This document shows positions 33,415 through 42,780 of a stretch of 42,823 nucleotides of DNA, piece by piece (the first letter of the stretch is position 1; the number at the start of each line of letters is the position of its first letter). This DNA is from RGIG990 sp045589455 (GTDB lineage: Bacteria; Verrucomicrobiota; Kiritimatiellia; RFP12; UBA3636). Made by a program: the position numbers and the translations under genes. The notes under the pieces were generated by a model. The model had not been told where the DNA came from. It worked only from the letters and a program-made list of their open reading frames with translations, and searched no databases. The stretch spans positions 1 to 42,823 of the forward strand of contig JAZNPC010000069.1 in assembly GCA_045589455.1 (NCBI GenBank). The letters run 5' to 3'.

Positions 33415-33990
33415 CTAGGCTTTGCAAAGCTGATCTAGCTTATCTGCTGAGGCTGCCTTTACATTTGCAAAAAGGCTTGCTCCATGGCTATCCATAGCAA
33501 CTGTGGTTTGAAGCTTTTCTACCTCTAGCTCCCACATCGCTTCAGTAGCACCAAACTCATCTAGAAAATATACAGCCTTTACCTCTTTAATTGCTTCAGC
33601 AATTACGGCAGCGGCACCACCCACAGCCTGTAAATAAACACATCCGTATTCTTCGCATGCAGCTAGGGTTCCTGCTCCAAGCCCACCCTTGCCAATGATT
33701 ACACGAATACCCTGCTCTTTAATCACTGTTGGAGAATATGGCTCCTCGCGAATAGATGTGGTTGGACCTGCAGCAACAACCTCCCATTTATCCTCTACAT
33801 TCTTCACAACAACAGGACCACAATGAAAAATTGCTGCATCCTTTAAGTCTACTGGTGAATTATGTGTCTCTGCTAAATATTTATGCAAACGATCACGACC
33901 AGTATAAATTTTTCCTGAAATAGAAACTATATCTCCGACCTTTAGAGAACGAACTATTTCTTCAGTAAATGGATAATTTAATTGCTTCAT
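33415..33990 (-). CDS. fumarate hydratase class I, beta-subunit type (orphan)
   Basis: A 191-residue protein of the Fe-S hydro-lyase, tartrate/fumarate subfamily, beta region: LKVGDIVSISGKIYTGRDRLHKYL, shown here by its core SISGKIYTGRDR, then IFHCGPVVV, AAGPTTSIREEPY and IIGKGGLGAGT. In two-subunit fumarases and L(+)-tartrate dehydratases the alpha subunit carries the [4Fe-4S] ligands and is normally encoded next door. No alpha subunit lies in this window; the neighbours are ogg and a RodZ-like gene. The alpha gene is therefore either elsewhere or missing. A strong terminator hairpin ends only 13 nt before this start, and the Shine-Dalgarno is weak, which is an unusual arrangement. Confidence 0.85.
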   Translation of the reverse strand: MKQLNYPFTEEIVRSLKVGDIVSISGKIYTGRDRLHKYLAETHNSPVDLKDAAIFHCGPVVVKNVEDKWEVVAAGPTTSIREEPYSPTVIKEQGIRVIIGKGGLGAGTLAACEEYGCVYLQAVGGAAAVIAEAIKEVKAVYFLDEFGATEAMWELEVEKLQTTVAMDSHGASLFANVKAASADKLDQLCKA

Positions 33991-34002
33991 AAAATCATGC
34001 TC

Positions 34003-34050
34003 TAAAAAATTAGCGCTGTCTGTTATTTGAGACTGCGCTAATTTTTAATT
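34003..34050 (-). terminator. rho-independent terminator after the RodZ-like gene
   Basis: On the minus strand AAAAATTAGCGC-A-GTC and GAC-A-GCGCTAATTTTTT pair through 15 bp with one A-A mismatch, followed by TTTTTTAG. It ends only 13 nt before the fumarase-type start codon. Confidence 0.9.
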
Positions 34051-34063
34051 AATAAAGGTGTTT

Positions 34064-35428
34064 TTAATCAACAAATCCCTTTGGTAATGGAAGAATCTGA
34101 ACAGGCTCAACAGGTTTTGATGTATCTACAGTCAAATCTTCGTCTGCATCTTCTATTGTATTAGGTTGAGGCAAATTAGTAGAGGATTCCTGTGTTGGTT
34201 CAGTATAATCTGCCTCTACAAGATTAGGTAGTTCTTCACTAGTAGATTCTACATTTTGTTCTTCTGTTTGCTCTGCTTTTTCAGAATCTGTAGAGCTTCC
34301 ACCACTCATGAAAATAGCAATCAAAATAACAACAATAACAACAACAATTCCAAATCCTAAACGACGTTGTTTGCGTGCTAATGCCTTTGTTAAATCTTCC
34401 TCTGCTTTAAAACTAAATATATCTTTGAAAAATTCAGATATTTTTCTAAAAATATTAATGAGTTTAGAACTAATATTAGCAAAAACCTCATTCTTTGTTT
34501 TGGTGGAAGGAGTATCTTCTATTGGATCAGGTTCTATACTGCGAGTTTGACCACTATACTTAGATAAAATTGGACCCTTAGGGCGATTCTGTTTTGATGA
34601 AAATAAAGTGCTCTCTTCAGTATCGTTTTCTAACACCAATGGTGGTGCTTCCTCTTCTTCATTTTCATTACTAATTATTACAGACTCAGGATATGAAAAT
34701 GGCGCTACCGATAAGGCTACTGGCTCTGGAGCTGTGGCAGAAGGAAGCTGCTCTGGCTTAAATACTGTTGTTCTTGGTGTGAATTTTTCTGGAGAAAATG
34801 TATAGCGAGATTGAGCAACAGAATCTGGCACAGTATTTGGAGGAGGAATTGTTGCTTTTGGAGGAGTTGTTGCAAGATGTGCAGGAACAAAAATTTCCTC
34901 TTCGTGTTTTGGTGCTTCTGGAGTTGCTGCAACCTGTTGTTTTTCAACCATAGACTCTACTGGTTCAAACTCAGAAAACAACGAAGTTGGTTGCTCTGCC
35001 TGAATAGGTACTGACTCTGCTGATGGTGCTTGACCTACTACTTGAGCTGGTGTTGCTGCAGGCTGAACAGAAGATGTAACTGTTGGTTGCTGAATATCGT
35101 TTGATGGACGTGGTGCTTGATTAGGAACCATTTTAGTTAACATCCCACTTTCAGGATCAAAACTCTCCAATGGAACTGCTGGTTTTTCAACGGTTCCGGT
35201 CCCAAAAGTATTTTTAAATTCTTCCACTAAAGGGCGATAATCAATACCTAAGAATTCAGCATATTTACGCACATAACCTTTGCCATAAATTGGTGCAGCT
35301 ATTCTGCTATAATTTTCAGCCTCTATGTCAACAATCATTTGCGTATTCATTTTAATACGCTCAGCTACCTCAGACTCCGTAAAACCGCGTCTAATGCGTG
35401 CTTCTTTTAAAATTTGTCCTAATGCCAT
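34064..35428 (-). CDS. RodZ-like helix-turn-helix membrane protein
   Basis: A 454-residue protein with an N-terminal HTH_25/Xre domain (about 1-75: LKEARIRRGFTESEVAERI, then YGKGYVRKYAEFLGID), as in RodZ. A long, low-complexity Pro/Gln/Glu-rich linker (about 85-330) precedes one membrane segment near 352-372 (GIVVVIVVILIAIFMSGG), and an acidic, Thr/Pro-rich tail of about 80 residues lies outside. RodZ links MreB to the elongasome. The periplasmic domain here is short and has no recognisable RodZ beta fold, so the cell-shape role is inference from the HTH-TM layout and the ftsK neighbour, 21 nt upstream. A terminator follows. Confidence 0.75.
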   Translation of the reverse strand: MALGQILKEARIRRGFTESEVAERIKMNTQMIVDIEAENYSRIAAPIYGKGYVRKYAEFLGIDYRPLVEEFKNTFGTGTVEKPAVPLESFDPESGMLTKMVPNQAPRPSNDIQQPTVTSSVQPAATPAQVVGQAPSAESVPIQAEQPTSLFSEFEPVESMVEKQQVAATPEAPKHEEEIFVPAHLATTPPKATIPPPNTVPDSVAQSRYTFSPEKFTPRTTVFKPEQLPSATAPEPVALSVAPFSYPESVIISNENEEEEAPPLVLENDTEESTLFSSKQNRPKGPILSKYSGQTRSIEPDPIEDTPSTKTKNEVFANISSKLINIFRKISEFFKDIFSFKAEEDLTKALARKQRRLGFGIVVVIVVILIAIFMSGGSSTDSEKAEQTEEQNVESTSEELPNLVEADYTEPTQESSTNLPQPNTIEDADEDLTVDTSKPVEPVQILPLPKGFVD

Positions 35429-35449
35429 AATTTAACCCTCCAAAATAAA

Positions 35450-38149
35450 TTATTCTTCTGAAGCCAAATCATCTGTTGGCTCAAGTGTTGTACGTAAAAT
35501 TTCTCGTGGTCCACTACCATTTGCTGGACCAATGCAGCCTCGTGCTTCTAGTTCATCCATTATTCGAGCTGCACGATTAAAACCAATACGTAGAGTTCGC
35601 TGAATCGATGATGTTGATGCGCGTCGTGTCTGCACAATATATTCCAATGCTTTTCGCATTAGCTCTGCATCTGCATCCTCTTCGGAATCGCCACCACTAC
35701 TTCCTCCTGAACCACTATCTCCAAAGGAACCACCATCGTCTTGCTTTTCTGAAATATTATCAAGCTTTTCTTTAAGCTCTGCAACATAAATTGGCTCACC
35801 CTGCTTCTTATAAGCATTTACTAAATCTTCAACTTCTTGATCACTTATCCAGCAACCTTGACCACGATATGTTGATCCCTGAGATGGATCACAGAATAAC
35901 ATATCTCCATAACCAATTAGATGCTCTGCACCAACTTGATCTAGAATTGTAACACTATCAACACGTTGAGAAACCTTGAAGCCTATACGTGCTGGGAAGT
36001 TAGCTTTAATTGTTCCAGTAATAACATTTACAGAAGGGCGCTGTGTTGCCAAAATCATATGTATGCCAACAGCACGAGATAATTGAGCAAGACGAACGAT
36101 TCGTGGCTCAACCTCATTCTTGGCAGAAAGCATGAGGTCTGCCATTTCATCAATCACAATAACTATATATGGTAGTCTATCTGGTAATGGCTCTTCTTCT
36201 TCAATAAGGCCAAATAGGGTTGTCTGTTTTGCTTTTTCACGATTATTAAAACCGGATATATTACGTACACGAGCCTTGCGGAACATATCCAAACGCCGAT
36301 TCATTTCAGCAATTGCCCATTGTAAGCTTGCGGCAACCTTCTTTGCCTCTGTAATAATTGGCACAATCAAATGTGGTAGATCCGCATAAGGAGTAAATTC
36401 AACCTTCTTTGGATCAACCATTATTAAACGTAGCTCTTCAGGTGTACGGCTAAGCATAAAGCCAGCAAGAATTGAATTTAAGCAAACTGATTTACCTGAT
36501 CCTGTTGTACCAGCAACTAGCATATGTGGCATCTTTGCCAAATCTGCAATCACTGGCTTTCCACTTACATCTTCACCAAGTAGCATTGGAACAGCCATTT
36601 TCTGTGAGCACTCTTTCCACTCTGGACTCTCTGCTACCTCTCGTATATTTACAGGACGGCGAACATTGTTTGGAACCTCAATACCAATTGCATTCTTTCC
36701 TGGAATTGGTGAAAGTATACGCATACTCTTGGCTTCAAGTGTCATTTGAAGATTATTTGCATAACGAGCAATATTTTCTACACGGACACCTACCTCCGGC
36801 TTCAACTCATAGCAAGTAATAACTGGACCACTTACAACATTAAACACATTTACCTTGATTCTAAACTCTGCTAGTGTGTCTTCAATTTTTTGGCTCTTGT
36901 ATTTAATTTCTTCAGCAGTACCAGAAAAATCAGATGGTTTTACTGCAGGTGTAAGCATTGATGTAGAAGGTATAGTAAATTTTTTCTTTTTGGAATCCGT
37001 ACCAGCCACAACTCCACGGCGTCCCTCAGCCACTGTTTCAACCTCATGATGCTCAATTGTTGGTTCAATGGTTTTTGGCTTACGAGTTGTTTTAATTGGT
37101 TTTGATTTGTTTTTTATAAGTGGTGAGTCTTCTAAATCACCAATGTTAACATTAATAACATCTGGTTCTTCTTCATCACTAGACAAGAAATCATTGTCAT
37201 CATTATTTGAAGAAGAATCATCCACAAAACCAAAACCTTCATCTTGTGCAACTTCTTCGTTTTGATATTCCTCTTCAGCACTATTTTGGAAATCATCAAT
37301 TAAAGTTGCTTTTTTAGAATTTTGCTTTTCTTCTTTTTCTTTTCTACGCTGCTCTGCAAGCTCCTCACGTTTTCTTTGACGCTCACGAGCCTCTGCTTTC
37401 TTTTCTTCTTTTCTTTGTTCCTTTAATTCCGCTTCCTTTTGTAAACGCTTTTCGCGTGCCGCTTCTTTTAGTTCACGTTCTCTTCTGCGTAGCTCTTCTC
37501 GTTCCGCTATATCTAATTCACGCGCATTATTTATGCGTGTTTTTAATGCTAAAATATAACAACCTATTCGGCGCATACCGATTAGACAAACAACACCAAA
37601 TATTAAAATAGGAATAAAAATTCCTAATAGTCCTAATAATCCCAACCATTTATATACAAATAAGTCTGCTAACATATAGCCAAATACTCCTCCTCCATTA
37701 GGATAAATATTTAACTCTTCATGGGTTAACAGGTATGTGAGATTTGATTTAAAAAACTGTTGAAATAATGCAGATAATGAAAGTGTTATTAATAACATCC
37801 ATAGAAATCGCCATGCTAGACGTTCTCTACGCATAAATGCAAAGGAACAAATTAATAGCCAGAATGGTATTGTCCATGCCGCAACTCCAAATAACAAATA
37901 AAGAGAGTATGCAAAATTTGCACCTGCGATACCCATCAAATTAAGAACTTGTTGGTTACCATTGCTATTTAAGGAAGTAACATCATTCCAATCATATGTA
38001 GCCAGAGCGATAAAAGAAAAAACAGTGAAAAAGATAGTAGGGAACGAAGCCCAAAACCACCAAATAGATGGTATAGGTTGATATGTAACTATTTTTTTAT
38101 TCTCTATAGCCTCGATTGAGTCTATGATTGGTTCTTTTTTTCGTCCCAT
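35450..38149 (-). CDS. ftsK: DNA translocase FtsK/SpoIIIE family
   Basis: An 899-residue protein with the full FtsK layout. Four or so membrane segments lie in residues 28-195. A charged, Lys/Glu/Arg-rich coiled-coil linker (about 209-280) and an acidic stretch (about 300-345) follow. The motor domain has Walker A GTTGSGKS (547-554), Walker B IVIDEMADL (Asp667, Glu668) and LATQRPSVNVITGTIKANFP. The C-terminal gamma winged helix (about 830-885, RRASTSSIQRTLRIGFNRAA) binds the polar KOPS-like DNA sequences that orient pumping. FtsK moves sister chromosomes apart at the division septum. It is co-directional with glgA upstream (29-nt gap) and the RodZ-like gene downstream. Confidence 0.94.
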   Translation of the reverse strand: MGRKKEPIIDSIEAIENKKIVTYQPIPSIWWFWASFPTIFFTVFSFIALATYDWNDVTSLNSNGNQQVLNLMGIAGANFAYSLYLLFGVAAWTIPFWLLICSFAFMRRERLAWRFLWMLLITLSLSALFQQFFKSNLTYLLTHEELNIYPNGGGVFGYMLADLFVYKWLGLLGLLGIFIPILIFGVVCLIGMRRIGCYILALKTRINNARELDIAEREELRRRERELKEAAREKRLQKEAELKEQRKEEKKAEARERQRKREELAEQRRKEKEEKQNSKKATLIDDFQNSAEEEYQNEEVAQDEGFGFVDDSSSNNDDNDFLSSDEEEPDVINVNIGDLEDSPLIKNKSKPIKTTRKPKTIEPTIEHHEVETVAEGRRGVVAGTDSKKKKFTIPSTSMLTPAVKPSDFSGTAEEIKYKSQKIEDTLAEFRIKVNVFNVVSGPVITCYELKPEVGVRVENIARYANNLQMTLEAKSMRILSPIPGKNAIGIEVPNNVRRPVNIREVAESPEWKECSQKMAVPMLLGEDVSGKPVIADLAKMPHMLVAGTTGSGKSVCLNSILAGFMLSRTPEELRLIMVDPKKVEFTPYADLPHLIVPIITEAKKVAASLQWAIAEMNRRLDMFRKARVRNISGFNNREKAKQTTLFGLIEEEEPLPDRLPYIVIVIDEMADLMLSAKNEVEPRIVRLAQLSRAVGIHMILATQRPSVNVITGTIKANFPARIGFKVSQRVDSVTILDQVGAEHLIGYGDMLFCDPSQGSTYRGQGCWISDQEVEDLVNAYKKQGEPIYVAELKEKLDNISEKQDDGGSFGDSGSGGSSGGDSEEDADAELMRKALEYIVQTRRASTSSIQRTLRIGFNRAARIMDELEARGCIGPANGSGPREILRTTLEPTDDLASEE

Positions 38150-38178
38150 TTATTCTATCTTTTCGTATGTAAAATATC

Positions 38179-39720
38179 TTAGTATGCTAACAAAGGACGC
38201 TGAAGCATTTTCTCATACATATCTATGTATGCCTTAGCGCAAACTTCGTGAGTAAAACGAGCATTTCCTTCTCGCATGATGCGTGTAATTTCTTGCTCGC
38301 GCTTATCCTTTGGTAAATCCCAGAAGCGCATAGCTTCATCCATACCCCAAGAAAGTGCATTTGAGTCATAGTTGTCAAAAACGAAGCCATTTCCTGTTGA
38401 TGCATATGAATTGAAATGCTCTACTGTATCATGCAAGCCGCCTGTATTGTGAACTATTGGTAGTGTTCCGTATAGAACACCTGTCATCTGAGGTAAACCA
38501 CAAGGCTCAAACAAGGATGGCATCAAAATGAAATCACTTGCTGCAAATGCTAGGCAAGATAGCTCCTCAGAGAAGTTAACAACAGCCACACGATTATGAA
38601 TATCGTGGAAGTTAACAATATCACTCAAAACGCGCTGATAGGATCCATTTGCCACAACAACGATTTGAAGCTTCTTATCCCAATATTGAGAAACCTTACG
38701 ATACAAAATATCTGCAAGTAGCTGGCAACCCTTCTGCACAGGATCAAGGCGTGATGGCCAGAAAAAGATTGGTGCATCATCATCCTTATCTAGGAACAAG
38801 CGCTCCTGAAGCATACGCTTTGCGGCAAGCTTGCCCTCTCGATGTGTTTCTGCATTATACTTAACCGGAATGTGTGGGTCAACAGATGGCTGATTTGCTG
38901 CATCAGGTGCATTCAAAATACCCTCTGCACAGCCAGCATAATACTTAGACTGTATCTCACTACGAATCTGTGGTGGAACAAAATCATGCCAACCATCAAC
39001 AATTTCCTTTAGGAAGGTTGGGCTCACTGTGTTAATGTAGTGAGAAGCGAAAATACCACTAGCTAGCAAATCTACACGATTTGTTGCGCGTGTCTCTTCA
39101 TAGTTATATGGCTGACGCATAAAGTAAAGATTTTGCCAGAATTCAGCTGCATCAATACCGGTATTCTCAACACGCTCAAGAGTTACTTCTTGTGTGTGAA
39201 TGTTGTGTACTGTAAACAAGCAAGGAATACCTAAGCGACGTGCAGCTGCAGGAACAAGACCTGTCATCCAATCATTACAATGAATTAGGTCTGGGCGAAC
39301 TGTTGGGATAATGTTATTGATTATCTCACGCTGAAATGCAAGTGCTAGCTTTGGATTATCCTCACTATATGAACTATAAACTGTATCACGATAATAGAAT
39401 ACACGATCCTGTGCCAAGTGAATGCGAGTCTCTGGAAGAACTGATTTATAAACCATCAATTCCTTATCAATAAGATTACCTACATCAACGTGGAACATTT
39501 TACGATAATGAGGAAGTGCAACATGAACATCAGCACCTTGATTAAATAATGCACTTACCAAGGATGCAGAAACATCAGCCAAACCACCAGCCTTTGCTGT
39601 CATGTGGTTAGCCATATTACCCATACCCTCTGGAAGATAGGTAATTTCTGGGGTCACGATAAGAATACGTGGATTACGACCCTTAGATACTGCTTTTGTT
39701 TTCTTTGTTCTTGGAGCCAT
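38179..39720 (-). CDS. glgA: glycogen synthase, GT5 family
   Basis: A 513-residue GT-B glycosyltransferase. The ADP-glucose binding motif KAGGLADV is at about 43-50. The C-terminal half contains FFWPSRLDPVQKG (KTGGL-equivalent binding region) and MPSLFEPCGLPQMTGVLYG, with the conserved Glu of the nucleotide pocket and NTGGLHDTV. It adds alpha-1,4-glucose to glycogen. I chose the ATG at 39720 because GAGGAGG lies about 6 nt upstream; the longer frame (to 39765) would start within the intergenic region. It follows the alpha-glucan phosphorylase gene, so synthesis and breakdown of glycogen are co-directional and probably co-expressed. Confidence 0.9.
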   Translation of the reverse strand: MAPRTKKTKAVSKGRNPRILIVTPEITYLPEGMGNMANHMTAKAGGLADVSASLVSALFNQGADVHVALPHYRKMFHVDVGNLIDKELMVYKSVLPETRIHLAQDRVFYYRDTVYSSYSEDNPKLALAFQREIINNIIPTVRPDLIHCNDWMTGLVPAAARRLGIPCLFTVHNIHTQEVTLERVENTGIDAAEFWQNLYFMRQPYNYEETRATNRVDLLASGIFASHYINTVSPTFLKEIVDGWHDFVPPQIRSEIQSKYYAGCAEGILNAPDAANQPSVDPHIPVKYNAETHREGKLAAKRMLQERLFLDKDDDAPIFFWPSRLDPVQKGCQLLADILYRKVSQYWDKKLQIVVVANGSYQRVLSDIVNFHDIHNRVAVVNFSEELSCLAFAASDFILMPSLFEPCGLPQMTGVLYGTLPIVHNTGGLHDTVEHFNSYASTGNGFVFDNYDSNALSWGMDEAMRFWDLPKDKREQEITRIMREGNARFTHEVCAKAYIDMYEKMLQRPLLAY

Positions 39721-39766
39721 ATTGTCCTCCTCATTTATCAAAAAATATTTTATTATCATTTCCATA

Positions 39767-39795
39767 CAGTGAGCGGAGCAATTGTCCGCTCACTG
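39767..39795. promoter_or_regulatory. perfect 11-bp hairpin between glgP and glgA
   Basis: CAGTGAGCGGA (39767-39777) and TCCGCTCACTG (39785-39795) enclose a 7-nt loop. The hairpin sits directly after the glgP stop codon and 47 nt before the glgA start. No T-run follows in either direction, so full termination is unlikely; it may protect the glgP mRNA end or lower expression of the downstream gene. Confidence 0.6.
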
Positions 39796-39805
39796 CTTTG
39801 CATAA

Positions 39806-42358
39806 TTATTTTGCCCAAGTAATATAGCCAGGCATTAGAACCTTCCAAGGCTCTCCCTTTGGTGTCACACGTGCAGAATAACCAAAGGAGCCAACCTCCT
39901 TGCAGGTTACTTCACACTTGTAGCTATACTCACCATTACCTAGCTTCTTATCTAGTGTCATCTCAACACATTGACCAGAGGTTACATTATCTGACTCTGT
40001 TGCACCATAGAAGAATTCAACAGTCACATCCTCTGGCTTCAACGCACCAAGGCTAACCTTTGTTGTTAGATTAAAGGTATCACCAACATAGCTTCCCTTA
40101 CCTAGCTCACGGTCTGCAATTGGGAATGCAACTGAGACATTATTCCACTCTGCCACAACGCGACTTCTCTCATGAACTTCCTGCTTTACTACAGCAAAAT
40201 TATCTGCGCTTAGTGTATCAAAGGAAGCCCATGCTCCATCATAAGCAATATTACAATAATCTGTGACCATGCGTGTGCTTGCAAATTTGTAAATGCTCAT
40301 CTTGATTGAGGCCTTCATCATTGCAATCCACTTTAGTGGTAGCTCACCATGTGGGCGATCGTAGAATGCAGGGATAATCTCTGTCTCAAGCAAATTGTAT
40401 AGAGCCTGTGCATCTGAAAAATCCTGATAACGCCAATCAGAAAATTCCTCACCCTTACCAATAGCCCAGCCACATTCCTTTGAATAGCCCTCTGGCCACC
40501 AACCATCAAGTGTTGAAACGTGAATTGCACCATTGATGCAAGCCTTCATACCAGATGTTCCAGAAGCTTCCATTGGACGGCGTGGTGTGTTCAACCATAC
40601 GTCAACACCACGTACTAGGCGGCGAGCCATATGCATATTATAGTCCTCTAAGAAGATAATCTTACCGCGAACAGCAGGATCCTTTGAGAACTCATAAATC
40701 TGCTGGATAAGTGCCTTACCTTCATTATCAGCTGGGTGAGCCTTACCTGCAAACACAAACTGAACTGGGCGGCCAGGAATGTTAAGTAGGCGCTTTAGAC
40801 GCTCACGATCTGATAGTAGCAAGTTACCGCGCTTATAGGTTGCAAAGCGACGTGCAAAACCAATTGTCAAAGCATCCTTATTTAGTACGCTACGAGCATT
40901 TGTTAGCTCCTCAGGAGCTGCATTGTTGCGCTGTAGTGTGTGCTCAAGAAGCTCACGGGTGCTACGAATCAAATGTGCTCGACCAGCTTCATGTATGCGC
41001 CAAATCTCTTCATCTGGGATAAGATCAATCTTGGAGATTTGTTTGTCCGTCAATGGGTGCATTGCCCAATCTGGACCAAGCATACGTGCATAAAGCGCAC
41101 TATTGTCTGAAGAAATCCATGTTGGAACATGAACACCATTTGTTACATGACCAATTGGTACCTCCTCAAGAGGATAATCTGGCCACAAATGCTGCCACAT
41201 ATGGCGCTCTACAACACCATGAAGCTTTGCAACACCATTGTTATAGCGAGAGCAGTTCAAACCAAGAATTGTCATTGATAGCTCATCACTTGTTGTGTCA
41301 CCAGGTGCACGACCCATTGAAACTGTTACATCTGCAGGAATACCACCCTCTCCCTCGATTGCCTTTAGGTGAGAATATAGCAAATCTAGCTTAAAGGTCT
41401 CATTACCTGCTGGAACTGGTGTATGAGTTGTGAAAACACTTGTGCGGCGAACAAACTCGCGAGCCTCATCAAAGGTAAGCTTCTTTTCACGCATTGCTGT
41501 TGCCATGCGCTCAATACCTAGGAATGCTGCATGTCCTTCATTCATGTGGCTAACCTTAACATCATAGCCAAGAGCCTCAAGAGCACGCATACCACCAAGA
41601 CCTAGCAATACCTCCTGACGCAAACGATTTAGCTTGTCACCACCATATAGGCGACCTGTAACGTGGCGTAGCTCAGGATTGTTTTCTGGTAGATTTGTGT
41701 CTAGAAGGAACAAAGGAATGCGGCCAACATCTAGGCGCCATACAGTAAAGTGCATTGGTCCCTCTGGTAGTGGCACTGTAAGCATTACTGGATTACCATT
41801 TTGGTCTAGAGCATGGCGTACAGGCAAAGAATAAACATCATTCTTTGGATAATTTTCCTGCTGATAGCCTGTGCCATCTAGGTGCTGCTCAAAATAGCCC
41901 TCCTCATAAAGGATACCAATACCGCATAGAGGTACATCTAGGTCAGAAGCAGACTTAAGGTGATCACCAGCTAGAATACCTAAACCACCAGAATAGATAT
42001 GGATACTCTCATGAAGACCAAATTCCATTGAGAAATATGCGATACATGGGTGTGGCTTTGTATTATCTGTCCAATTCTTGGATGTTAGCACTTCTTTTTT
42101 GAATTGCTCTTGTACTGATTTCATCTGTGAGAGGAATGAGCGATCTGATGATAGCTCTTCAAGGCGCTCTTGACCTATTTTTGCTAGTAGAGCGATTGGA
42201 TTATACTGTACCTCTCTAAATAGAGCTGGATTCATGCGACGAAATAGTGCTGATGCGTCAATATTCCATGACCACCAAACATTATTTGCTAATTCCTGTA
42301 AAAAAGCCAAGTTTTCTGGCATTTTTGGAGCGACTGTAAACTTTCTGAAGTCTCTCAT
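39806..42358 (-). CDS. glgP: alpha-glucan (glycogen) phosphorylase, GT35 family
   Basis: An 850-residue enzyme of the Thermotoga-type alpha-glucan phosphorylases, with the DUF3417 N-terminal segment (LANNVWWSWNIDASALF). The phosphate- and glucan-binding blocks EFGLHESIHIYSGGLGILAGD, cited here by its core SGGLGILAGDHLK, and HMNEGHAAF are present. The pyridoxal phosphate lysine is Lys605 in GTSGMKA, preceded by RRPMEASG. A C-terminal beta extension of about 150 residues follows the catalytic domain. It releases glucose-1-phosphate from glycogen or maltodextrins. It leads a run with glgA, ftsK and the RodZ-like gene. Confidence 0.93.
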   Translation of the reverse strand: MRDFRKFTVAPKMPENLAFLQELANNVWWSWNIDASALFRRMNPALFREVQYNPIALLAKIGQERLEELSSDRSFLSQMKSVQEQFKKEVLTSKNWTDNTKPHPCIAYFSMEFGLHESIHIYSGGLGILAGDHLKSASDLDVPLCGIGILYEEGYFEQHLDGTGYQQENYPKNDVYSLPVRHALDQNGNPVMLTVPLPEGPMHFTVWRLDVGRIPLFLLDTNLPENNPELRHVTGRLYGGDKLNRLRQEVLLGLGGMRALEALGYDVKVSHMNEGHAAFLGIERMATAMREKKLTFDEAREFVRRTSVFTTHTPVPAGNETFKLDLLYSHLKAIEGEGGIPADVTVSMGRAPGDTTSDELSMTILGLNCSRYNNGVAKLHGVVERHMWQHLWPDYPLEEVPIGHVTNGVHVPTWISSDNSALYARMLGPDWAMHPLTDKQISKIDLIPDEEIWRIHEAGRAHLIRSTRELLEHTLQRNNAAPEELTNARSVLNKDALTIGFARRFATYKRGNLLLSDRERLKRLLNIPGRPVQFVFAGKAHPADNEGKALIQQIYEFSKDPAVRGKIIFLEDYNMHMARRLVRGVDVWLNTPRRPMEASGTSGMKACINGAIHVSTLDGWWPEGYSKECGWAIGKGEEFSDWRYQDFSDAQALYNLLETEIIPAFYDRPHGELPLKWIAMMKASIKMSIYKFASTRMVTDYCNIAYDGAWASFDTLSADNFAVVKQEVHERSRVVAEWNNVSVAFPIADRELGKGSYVGDTFNLTTKVSLGALKPEDVTVEFFYGATESDNVTSGQCVEMTLDKKLGNGEYSYKCEVTCKEVGSFGYSARVTPKGEPWKVLMPGYITWAK

Positions 42359-42388
42359 TTTTATATTTCTTTCACTTTATTTTACTAT

Positions 42389-42417
42389 ACTATATATATA
42401 TCTGTGAGATATATCAA
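42389..42417 (-). promoter_or_regulatory. promoter of glgP
   Basis: On the minus strand -35 TTGATA (42412-42417), a 17-bp spacer and -10 TATAGT (42389-42394) lie about 30 nt before the start codon, in AT-rich sequence. A GTGAAAG ribosome binding site lies between the promoter and the ATG. Confidence 0.55.
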
Positions 42418-42501
42418 ATAACACGATTAAATTTTAGCACAATTTAAAGTTAGTAGCAACAAAGTTTATGAAACAAAATGGGATAAATTTGCATATTTTT
42501 G

Positions 42502-42694
42502 TACACGGATGGCAGATGGCGGTTTTTTTGAGGTAAAACCTGGAAAAAAATAGCTTATGTGATGGCTAAAAGTGCGAGGTTAAAGAATATGGACACACGG
42601 ACAGGTGGTTTTCAAGAACACGGATGGACACGGACGGGTAATGGGGTTACTTGTGTGATGGCTAAAAGTGCGAAGTTAAAGAACACGGATGGAC
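42502..42694 (+). repeat. CACGGAT repeat cluster with two tandem 40-50 bp units
   Basis: Two related units begin at about 42558 and 42652. Each contains TGTGATGGCTAAAAGTGCGA, then AGTTAAAGAA or GGTTAAAGAA, then CACGGAT-type motifs. Between them TTTTCAAGAACACGGATGG (from about 42610) repeats a stretch found at 6286. The cluster lies upstream of glgP and reads away from it. No gene is supported in 42418-42823. Confidence 0.72.
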
Positions 42695-42756
42695 AAGTAT
42701 GTATTCCTGTCAAGCAAAAAAAGAGGCAAATTTGATTTTTAGACAAAAAACTCTAC

Positions 42757-42780
42757 CGCAGATATATTTTCTGCGTTTTT
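42757..42780 (+). terminator. terminator-like hairpin in a plus-strand leader
   Basis: CGCAGA (42757-42762) and TCTGCG (42770-42775) enclose a 7-nt loop and are followed by five Ts. No plus-strand gene precedes it, but a ribosome binding site GAAGGA (42815-42820) at the very edge suggests a plus-strand gene starting just outside, with this hairpin in its leader. On the minus strand the same stem is followed by AGAGTTTTTTG, so it could work in both directions. Confidence 0.5.
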
